This document shows, piece by piece, positions 57,009-64,000 of a DNA stretch of 64,000 nucleotides. Made by a program: the position numbers and the translations under genes. This DNA comes from Streptomyces ferrugineus (lineage in GTDB: Bacteria > Actinomycetota > Actinomycetes > Streptomycetales > Streptomycetaceae): positions 2,542,001 to 2,606,000 of the forward strand of contig NZ_CP063373.1 in assembly GCF_015160855.1 (NCBI RefSeq), in the 5' to 3' direction. The notes beneath the pieces are model-generated. The model was not told where the DNA came from. It ran no database searches and was given only the letters and a program-made list of their open reading frames with translations. The stretch's first letter is position 1, and the number at the start of each line of letters is the position of its first letter.

Positions 57009-58041
57009 GACGCCGGCACGTCTCCTCCGCCTCCTTCATGATCCGCTCCACCAGTTCCGCGCACGACGGCAGGTCGTCGATCACCCCGGCGACCTGCCCG
57101 GACGCCATCACCCCCAGATCCGTACGGCCGTCCACCATGGACGCCTTCAGCAGCATCGGCGTGTTCGCGGCGAGCAGGACCTGGCTGAAGGTCAGGTCCT
57201 TGCCGTGCCGGAGCGCGCGACCGTCCTGGAGCATCCGGCGCCAGCTGGTGCCGGACAGCTTCCGGTAGCCGGCCGCCCTGCGGACCGCCCGGAGAAGAGC
57301 CCGCACACGTCCGGAGTGCTCGAGCGCGTCGACCAGTTCGGTGCGCAGCATGCGATGGGGCAGGCCGTCCACGGCCGTCGTGACCGTGACGTCCCGTACC
57401 GTCGCCGCCAGATACCGCGCCTTGACCGCCTGCGGCACCGTCGAGTCCGAGGTGAGCAGGAACCGCGTGCCCATGGCGATGCCCGCCGCCCCGTAGGCCA
57501 GCGCCGCGGCCAGTCCCCGCCCGTCGAAGAAGCCGCCCGCCGCCACGACCGGTATCTCCACGGCGTCCACGACCTGCGGCAGCAGCACCGTCGTCGCCAC
57601 CTCACCGGTGTGCCCGCCGCCCTCCCCACCCTGCACGATCACGGCGTCCGCACCCCAGGCGGCGACCTTCTCGGCATGCCGCCGGGCGCCGATCGAGGGA
57701 ATGACGACCACGTCGGCCTCCTTGAGCCCGGCCATCAGCTCACGGGAAGGCGCGAGGGCGAAGGAGGCCACCCGCACCCCCTCGTCGATCATCACGCTCA
57801 CCCGGTCGCCCGCGTCCGAGGCGTCCGCCCGCAGGTTCACCCCGAACGGCGCGTCCGTACGGGACTTGACCTCCCGTATCGCCGCGCGCAGCCGGTCCAC
57901 CGTCATCGTCGCCGAGGCCAGGATGCCCAGCGCCCCCGCGTTCGCCGTCGCCGAGACCAGCCGCGGCCCCGCCACCCAGCCCATCCCCGTCTGCACGATC
58001 GGGTGGCGGACCCCGACCAGCCGGGTCAGCGGCGTCTCCAT
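56992..58041 (-). CDS. ipdC: FMN-dependent oxidoreductase IpdC (nitronate monooxygenase fold)
   Basis: 349 residues from ATG at 58041, sharing a base with the ipdB stop. TIM-barrel of the nitronate monooxygenase/enoyl reductase type: start RHPIVQTGMGWVAGPRLVSA, flavin loops VIVQGGEGGGHTGEVATT and PVVAAGGFFDGRGLAAALAYG, then GIAMGTRFLLTSDSTVP. These segments are almost word for word those of Rv3553 (IpdC) as I recall it. IpdC oxidises the CoA ester to HIEC-CoA, the substrate for ring D opening. Last gene of echA20-ipdA-ipdB-ipdC. Confidence 0.9.
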   Translation of the reverse strand: METPLTRLVGVRHPIVQTGMGWVAGPRLVSATANAGALGILASATMTVDRLRAAIREVKSRTDAPFGVNLRADASDAGDRVSVMIDEGVRVASFALAPSRELMAGLKEADVVVIPSIGARRHAEKVAAWGADAVIVQGGEGGGHTGEVATTVLLPQVVDAVEIPVVAAGGFFDGRGLAAALAYGAAGIAMGTRFLLTSDSTVPQAVKARYLAATVRDVTVTTAVDGLPHRMLRTELVDALEHSGRVRALLRAVRRAAGYRKLSGTSWRRMLQDGRALRHGKDLTFSQVLLAANTPMLLKASMVDGRTDLGVMASGQVAGVIDDLPSCAELVERIMKEAEETCRRLTASR

Positions 58042-58796
58042 CACACACCGACCTCCCTGGCCCGGGTGTTCTCCGGGTCGAGCACCTCGCGGATGAGCCG
58101 CAGTTCCTCGGCGGTGGGTGCGCGGGTGTGCGGGACGTCGTCCGGGACGGTCAGCTCGAACGCGGTCGCCTCCCGCACCTGCTCCGGTGTGACCCCCGGA
58201 TGGAGCGAGACCGGCCGCATCGAGTGGTCCGGGGTGTCGAAATCGAAGACGCCCAGGTCGGAGACGACACGGGGGATGCGGTGATAGCGGGCGGCGTCGC
58301 CCACGCGGTCGTAGCCGACCCCGCACACCATGTCGACCTTCTCCACGAAGACGCGCCTGGAGTGCCGGGGGACCCAGTAACTGGTCGGGTTGTTGAGCGT
58401 GTTGACCGGTGCCCCGCGCACCCCCAGCAACTGCCGCTTCGGCCGCTCCCAGTCGCCGATGCAGGAGATGTTCTGGTTGCCGTACCGGTCGATCTGGCTC
58501 GCGCCCATCATCACGTGCCGCCGGCCGCCGGTGACCAGGGCGAGGTGCTGCCGATAGGGCAGCCAGCCCTCGACGGTGCCGTCCGGCGCGACGAGCAGCG
58601 CCTCCCCGTCGGTCAGCAGCAGATCCGGCGCGAAGGCGCGGCGCGCGAGGCGGGCACCGATGGCCGGGATCAGGCCCATCGGACTGGCCAGCACCTCCCC
58701 GTCGTCCCGCCAGGCCTCGGCGCAGGCGATCACGCAGTACTCGGCACGGGTGACGTCCGCGGACCCGGTGCCGGTGCCCTCCGTCATGACCTCCAT
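58041..58796 (-). CDS. ipdB: IpdB, beta subunit of the ring C-opening CoA hydrolase
   Basis: 251 residues from ATG at 58796 with GGGGAGG just upstream; ATG at 58787 in ATGA overlap with ipdA is an alternative. Class I CoA transferase beta fold: DLLLTDGEALLVAPDG, GGRRHVMMGASQIDRYGNQN, VGGVRG-like LLGVRGAPVNTLNNPTSYWV and DLGVFDFDTPDHSMR, then SLHPGVTPEQVREATAFEL. The Asn-rich NTLNNPTSYWV and the rest match IpdB (Rv3552) closely. IpdAB hydrolyses the last carbocycle of COCHEA-CoA by a retro-Claisen reaction. Confidence 0.92.
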   Translation of the reverse strand: MEVMTEGTGTGSADVTRAEYCVIACAEAWRDDGEVLASPMGLIPAIGARLARRAFAPDLLLTDGEALLVAPDGTVEGWLPYRQHLALVTGGRRHVMMGASQIDRYGNQNISCIGDWERPKRQLLGVRGAPVNTLNNPTSYWVPRHSRRVFVEKVDMVCGVGYDRVGDAARYHRIPRVVSDLGVFDFDTPDHSMRPVSLHPGVTPEQVREATAFELTVPDDVPHTRAPTAEELRLIREVLDPENTRAREVGV

Positions 58797-59629
58797 GACC
58801 CCTCCCCGACCGCCGACTGGTACGCCTGCTCGTCCCCGCCCAGGAACCGTGCCGCGAACTCGGGCCAGGGTGTGGTCGCATACGTCTTCTGGAAGGCCTC
58901 GTCCCGGCCGTAGTCGGGTGCGCAGGACGTGAAGTGCGCGCCGTTCGGAGCCTCGACGACCCCCGTCACCGTGTGCCGCTTGATCAGCAGGGACTGCGGG
59001 GGTGCCTCCTTCGTCAGCTCGGCCGTGTCGACGATCCGTTCGCACGAGACGTAAGCTGTCTCCGCCGCCTCGCAGAACAGGTCGTCGAAATACGGGTCGG
59101 GCCCCAGATACCGGCCGTTGCCCCGCCGGTCGGCGCGGCCGACGTGGACCAGGGCCGCGTCCAGCCGCAGGGCCGGCATGGCCACGAAGGTCTCCCCGTC
59201 GTCGTACGGCGAAGTCACCGTCCGCAGGCCCGGATTGACGCGCATGACGTCCGAACCGATCCCGGCCCGCACCGGCAGGAACGGCAGCCGGTTCGCGGCG
59301 GCGTGCAGTCCCCACATGAACATCGCCTCGTCGATCTCCATCAGTTCGAAGGCACCGCGCTCACGGGCCGCTCGATAGTGCGGCTCCAGCGGGATCGAGT
59401 CGAGGGTGACGAAGGGGGTGACCAGTTTGCGGATGCGTCCGGCGGCCGCCAGCATGCCGACGTCGGGGCCGCCGTACGAGACGATCGTGAGGTCGGTGAC
59501 CTCGGAGCGCAGCAGGGCGCGCACCAGGGCCATCGGTTTGCGGCGCGAGCCCCAGCCGCCGATGCCCAGGGTCATGCCGTCGCGCAGCCGGGACACCACC
59601 TCGTCCGCGGTCGTCGTCTTGTCGCTCAC
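58784..59629 (-). CDS. ipdA: IpdA, alpha subunit of the ring C-opening CoA hydrolase
   Basis: 281 residues from GTG at 59629, directly after the echA20 stop. Class I CoA transferase alpha fold: RLRDGMTLGIGGWGSRRKPM at 14-33, SYGGPDVGMLAAAGRI, and E101 in MEIDEAMF, which aligns with the glutamate held to be catalytic in IpdA (E105 in M. tuberculosis, from memory). RTVTSPYDDGETFVAMPALR and GPDPYFDDLFCEAAE complete the match with Rv3551. Together with IpdB it opens ring C; it is a hydrolase despite the CoA transferase fold. Confidence 0.92.
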   Translation of the reverse strand: MSDKTTTADEVVSRLRDGMTLGIGGWGSRRKPMALVRALLRSEVTDLTIVSYGGPDVGMLAAAGRIRKLVTPFVTLDSIPLEPHYRAARERGAFELMEIDEAMFMWGLHAAANRLPFLPVRAGIGSDVMRVNPGLRTVTSPYDDGETFVAMPALRLDAALVHVGRADRRGNGRYLGPDPYFDDLFCEAAETAYVSCERIVDTAELTKEAPPQSLLIKRHTVTGVVEAPNGAHFTSCAPDYGRDEAFQKTYATTPWPEFAARFLGGDEQAYQSAVGEGSWRS

Positions 59630-60388
59630 TCAGCCACCGTCCTTTCCGAAACCGTCCCGGACCCGGTCGGCCACCCCGCTGAGATTCGCCTCGAACGTGA
59701 AGCCCTGCTCGAAGCGGTAGCTGCGGCGGACGTCGACCGGATCGATGCCGTTGATCGCGGCCTTGGCCAGCCGCAGCAGCTGCCCGTCCTTCGCGGCGAT
59801 CTCGCGTGCCAGCTCCAGCGCGGCGGCGCGCAGTTCCTCGCGCGGCACCAGGCGCCACACCGAGCCGTGCGCATGCAGCTCGGCCGCCGTCGCCGTGCGC
59901 GAGGTGTAGTACAGGGCGCGCATCAGGTGCTGGGGGACCAGCCGGGCCAGATGCGTGGCCGCGCCCAGCGCGCCCCGGTCCAGCTCGGGCAGCCCGAAGG
60001 TGGCGTCCTCGCTCGCCACGATCGCGTCCGCGTTGCCCACCAGGCCGATACCGCCGCCCAGGCAGAAGCCGTGCACCGCCGCGACGACCGGGACCTCGCA
60101 GTCGTAGACCGCGGCGAAGGCGTCCGCGCAGGCGTGGTTGACGCCGATCAGCGCGCTGTGCCCGTCCCGCTGTATCTCCTTGATGTCCACGCCCGCGTTG
60201 AACCCGCGCCCCTCCGCCGCGAGGACGACACACCGGATCCGCGGATCGCGGCCCGCCGCCCGCACCGCGTCGGCCAGGGCGGACCAGCCGTCCACCGGCA
60301 GGGCGTTCACCGGCGGGAAGTCGACCGTGACGACGGCGATTCCCTCTTTCCCGGACCCCTTTTCCGGGGACGAGGTGGAGACACCCAT
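59630..60388 (-). CDS. echA20: Enoyl-CoA hydratase family protein EchA20 (ring D opening)
   Basis: 252 residues from ATG at 60388; the longer frame to 60433 would begin inside the operator and is rejected. Crotonase fold: VDFPPVNALPVDGWSALADA, oxyanion loop AEGRGFNAGVDIKEIQRDG, HGFCLGGGIGLVGNADAI and FGLPELDRGALGAATHLARL. The pattern and the ending SYRFEQGFTFEANLSGVADR match EchA20 (Rv3550). In the HIP pathway EchA20 opens the five-membered ring D of HIEC-CoA by hydrolysis. First gene of a four-gene operon read from operator 2. Confidence 0.9.
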   Translation of the reverse strand: MGVSTSSPEKGSGKEGIAVVTVDFPPVNALPVDGWSALADAVRAAGRDPRIRCVVLAAEGRGFNAGVDIKEIQRDGHSALIGVNHACADAFAAVYDCEVPVVAAVHGFCLGGGIGLVGNADAIVASEDATFGLPELDRGALGAATHLARLVPQHLMRALYYTSRTATAAELHAHGSVWRLVPREELRAAALELAREIAAKDGQLLRLAKAAINGIDPVDVRRSYRFEQGFTFEANLSGVADRVRDGFGKDGG

Positions 60389-60424
60389 GGACGCATCAGC
60401 TACCTTCGCACTCAGCCGCTTTCC

Positions 60425-60442
60425 ACCAAACATTTGTTAGGT
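60425..60442. promoter_or_regulatory. KstR2-type operator 2 between echA20 and the SDR pair
   Basis: The plus strand reads ACCAAACATTTGTTAGGT, an exact instance of ACCNAACANNTGTTNGGT and 8 of 10 fixed positions of the published KstR2 motif. It lies 37 bp before the echA20 ATG and 47 bp before the SDR GTG, so one site can control both directions. It differs from operator 1 at only two positions. Confidence 0.82.
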
Positions 60443-60488
60443 GTGTGGCTTCGAAGCTAGCAGTCGACACAGACGAGCGGGAGAGCCT

Positions 60489-61247
60489 GTGGATAACTCT
60501 CACGAGCCGCGACCGACCGGCCGGACCGTCGTCGTCACCGGCGGTACGCGAGGCGTCGGTGCCGGGATCGCGCGGGCTTTCGCCGAGGCCGGCGCCGACG
60601 TCGTGACCTGTGCGCGCAGACCGCCCGAAGTCCCGGTCAAGGGCGTCGAGTTCAGGCCCGTCGACCTGCGCGACCCGCGAGCCGTACGGGCCTTCTTCGC
60701 CGCCCTGCCCCGCGTCGACGTCCTCGTCAACAACGCGGGCGGCACACCGTACCGACGGCTGACGGACGCGGATGCCGAGCGGCATGCCCGCGTCATCGAG
60801 CTGAACCTCGTCGCCCCGCTGACGGCGTCCCTGGCCGCGTACGAGCAGCTGAAGCGGTCGAGGGGCTCGGTCGTGATGGTCGGCAGCGTCAGCGGCGGTC
60901 GCCCCTCGCCCGGCTCGGCGGCCTACGGGGCGGCCAAGGCCGGGCTGGACAGCCTGGCGCGCTCGATGGCGGTCGAGTGGGCGCCGGAGGTGCGCGTCAA
61001 CACGCTCGTCGTCGGCATGGTCCGCACCGAGCTGGCCCACCTGCACTACGGAGGCGACGACGGCATCGCCGAGGTCTCCCGCACGGTGCCGCTCGGCCGT
61101 CTCGCCGAACCCGCCGACGTCGGCACGGCGGCCGTCTTCCTCGCCTCCGACGCCGCCGCCTACATCAGCGGGGCGAGCCTGCTCGTGCACGGCGGGGGCG
61201 AACGGCCCGCGTTCCTGGACGCCGCAACGGTCAACAAGGAGGCATGA
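60489..61247 (+). CDS. SDR family oxidoreductase (Rv3549c-like)
   Basis: 252 residues from GTG at 60489 with GGGAGAG 5 bases upstream; an in-frame ATG at 60441 overlaps the operator and is unlikely. SDR features: cofactor loop VTGGTRGVGAGIARAFAEAG, NNAGGTPY, catalytic Ser in GSVSGGRPSPGS and Tyr/Lys in AYGAAKAG. The end SGASLLVHGGGERPAFL is typical of FabG-like enzymes. Its position next to echA20 corresponds to Rv3549c in the mycobacterial cluster. The exact hydroxyacyl- or keto-CoA substrate is unknown. Confidence 0.85.
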   Translation: MDNSHEPRPTGRTVVVTGGTRGVGAGIARAFAEAGADVVTCARRPPEVPVKGVEFRPVDLRDPRAVRAFFAALPRVDVLVNNAGGTPYRRLTDADAERHARVIELNLVAPLTASLAAYEQLKRSRGSVVMVGSVSGGRPSPGSAAYGAAKAGLDSLARSMAVEWAPEVRVNTLVVGMVRTELAHLHYGGDDGIAEVSRTVPLGRLAEPADVGTAAVFLASDAAAYISGASLLVHGGGERPAFLDAATVNKEA

Positions 61248-61248
61248 C

Positions 61249-62172
61249 ATGAGCCGGATGTGTGAGGGACGGGTTGTCGTGGTCACCGGCGCGGGGCGGG
61301 GGCTCGGGCGCGCGCACGCGCTCGCGTTCGCCGCCGCGGGGGCGAGGGTCGTCGTCAACGACCTCGACGTCGGCCTCGACGGCACCCGCGGCGCCGGGGC
61401 ACAGGCCCCCGCCGGCAGCCCCGCCCGACAGGTCGTCGCCGAGATCCGCGCGGCGGGCGGTGAGGCCGTCGCGCACGGCGGTGACATCGCGACCGGCGCC
61501 GGGGCGGCCTCGCTGGTGGCGGCCGCGCTGGAGACGTACGGCCGCCTCGACACCCTCGTCAACAACGCCGGGTTCCTGCGCGACCGGATGCTGGTCAACC
61601 TCGACGACGACGACTGGGACGCCGTCGTACGCGTCCACCTCAAGGGTCACTTCCTCCCCCTGAAGCACGCGGCCGCGCACTGGCGGGCCGAGGCCAAGGC
61701 GGGGCGCAGGCCGGTCGCGCGGATCGTCAACACCAGCAGCGGGGCGGGGCTGCTGGGCTCGCTCGGGCAGTGCGGCTACAGCGCCGCGAAGGCCGGAATC
61801 GTCGGCCTCACCCTGGTCGCGGCGGCCGAACTGGCCCGCTACGGCATCCAGGTCAACGCGATCGCCCCGGCGGCCCGCACACGCATGACGGAACACACCT
61901 TCGCGGAGTCGATGGCGGCCCCCGACACCGGCTTCGACGCCATGGCCCCGGAGAACGTCTCACCCCTGGTCGTCTGGCTGGGCTCGGCCGCGAGCGAGGG
62001 CGTCACCGGCCGGGTCTTCGAGGCGGAGGGCGGCCGGATCACCGTCATGGAGGGCTGGCGCGCGGGACCGACGGCCGACAAGGGCGCCCGGTGGACGCCG
62101 GAGGAGGCGGGGGAGACGGCACTCAAGCTGCTGGGAGAGGCGGAGGTGCCGGGGGCGGTGTACGGGGCATAG
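61249..62172 (+). CDS. SDR family oxidoreductase (Rv3548c-like)
   Basis: 307 residues from ATG at 61249, 1 bp after the previous stop, with AAGGAGG upstream. SDR core: VTGAGRGLGRAHALAFAAAG, VVNDLDVGLDG, NNAGFLRDRMLVNL, Ser in IVNTSSGAGLLGS and Tyr/Lys in GYSAAKAG. The RAHALAFAAAGARVVVNDL pattern and the C-terminal extension after residue 250 (TVMEGWRAGPTADKG) resemble the peroxisomal hydroxyacyl-CoA dehydrogenase type, as in Rv3548c. Likely a hydroxyacyl-CoA dehydrogenase of the HIP pathway. Last gene of the cluster. Confidence 0.85.
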   Translation: MSRMCEGRVVVVTGAGRGLGRAHALAFAAAGARVVVNDLDVGLDGTRGAGAQAPAGSPARQVVAEIRAAGGEAVAHGGDIATGAGAASLVAAALETYGRLDTLVNNAGFLRDRMLVNLDDDDWDAVVRVHLKGHFLPLKHAAAHWRAEAKAGRRPVARIVNTSSGAGLLGSLGQCGYSAAKAGIVGLTLVAAAELARYGIQVNAIAPAARTRMTEHTFAESMAAPDTGFDAMAPENVSPLVVWLGSAASEGVTGRVFEAEGGRITVMEGWRAGPTADKGARWTPEEAGETALKLLGEAEVPGAVYGA

Positions 62173-62189
62173 GGCGATGCTTCAGCGCC

Positions 62190-62347
62190 GGTCGACACCA
62201 TCCGGCCCGTCCGGAGTTCGAGGACAAGGCGCTCGCTTCGGCCTGCTGTGCGCCATCTCTCCCGCGCCGGTTGGCACCATCAGGCCTGTCCGGAGTTCGA
62301 GGACAAGGCGCTCACTTCGGCCCGCTGTGCGCCACCTCTCCCGCGCC
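62190..62347. repeat. 79-bp tandem repeat, two full copies and a diverging third
   Basis: GGTCGACACCATC at 62190 recurs as GGTTGGCACCATC at 62269 and GGTCGGCACCATC at 62348, exactly 79 bp apart each time. The intervening text is nearly identical (GTCCGGAGTTCGAGGACAAG, CTCTCCCGCGCC). The third copy departs after about 40 bp into the dispersed element. The 320-bp gap between the SDR and the metalloprotease gene consists entirely of these repeats and that element; no gene is supported. Confidence 0.8.
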
Positions 62348-62491
62348 GGTCGGCACCATCCAGCCCGTCCGGCGTTTGAGGACGAGGCCCCTTAAGGGCC
62401 GAAGCGGGGGTCTGGGGGCGGCAGCCCCCAGCGGGGTCGAAGGGGCAGCGCCCCTGGGGATGGGACGGGTAGGGGCGGCGGGGGCGAGAAC
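62348..62491. repeat. Dispersed intergenic element, copy B (inverted relative to 10427-10600)
   Basis: Runs from GGTCGGCACCATCCAGCCC to GGCGGGGGCGAGAA and, read on the minus strand, matches 10427-10570 nearly perfectly over about 140 bp. Nested palindromes GGCCCCTTAAGGGCC, TGGGGGCGGCAGCCCCCA and AGGGGCAGCGCCCCT are shared. It stops 1 bp before the stop codon of the next minus-strand gene, so it sits immediately downstream of a gene in the same relative orientation as copy A. Confidence 0.8.
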
Positions 62492-62492
62492 C

Positions 62493-64000
<1,508 letters not shown>

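Noticed and set aside
62190..62491. Possible CRISPR array because of regularly spaced repeats
   Set aside because: The 79-bp units are contiguous and similar throughout, with no unique spacers and no cas genes.

Overview
The window is chromosomal DNA of a high-GC actinomycete, almost certainly a Streptomyces. Evidence: very GC-rich third codon positions, frequent GTG starts, many ATGA/GTGA stop-start overlaps, leaderless-looking promoters, and a gene order from dnaE through the his, trp, lgt and gltBD loci that, from memory, matches the S. coelicolor SCO2064 to SCO2024 interval. No rRNA, tRNA, CRISPR array, insertion sequence or prophage was seen.

Left part (1-15.1 kb): a partial membrane protein, a DUF2252 kinase-like protein, dnaE (replicative polymerase alpha subunit), a small basic protein, an NYN-domain nuclease-like protein, a two-gene ABC exporter, a DUF2567 membrane protein, a repeat-rich gap, a 24-codon gene resembling ribosomal protein bL37, then YbaK, a Lon N-terminal-domain protein, a helical-repeat protein and a membrane-anchored repeat protein.

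Histidine/tryptophan part (15.2-32.5 kb): hisD-hisC-hisB-small membrane protein-hisH-priA-ridA-hisF in one tightly packed operon; an ArsR-type regulator with an MFS exporter behind a 54-bp palindrome; hisI-trpE; three small membrane proteins; trpC-trpM-trpB-trpA; a DsbA-like protein; and lgt. PriA does the isomerase step of both pathways.

Middle part (32.5-49.7 kb): a seven-gene minus-strand operon of three ADP-ribosylglycohydrolase-family proteins plus a divergent member-like pseudoenzyme among four family paralogues in all, then ribokinase, a CaiB-type CoA transferase and a CitE-like lyase, nearly all translationally coupled. It is followed by a VIT/CCC1 metal transporter, gltB-gltD with a GlnR-type site upstream, a GH46 chitosanase and a rhomboid protease.

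Right part (49.7-64 kb): a vWA protein and an orphan cytochrome b, then an eleven-gene catabolic cluster that matches the KstR2 regulon of mycobacteria and rhodococci: ipdE1, ipdE2, ipdF, kstR2, fadA6, ipdC, ipdB, ipdA, echA20 and two further SDRs. These enzymes open and degrade the last two steroid rings (HIP pathway). Its two divergent promoter regions each carry one copy of the same 18-bp palindrome. The HIP-CoA ligase fadD3 is not in the window. The window ends with a tandem-repeat array, a dispersed intergenic element also present in inverted orientation 52 kb away, a HExxH metalloprotease-like protein and the start of a secreted trypsin.
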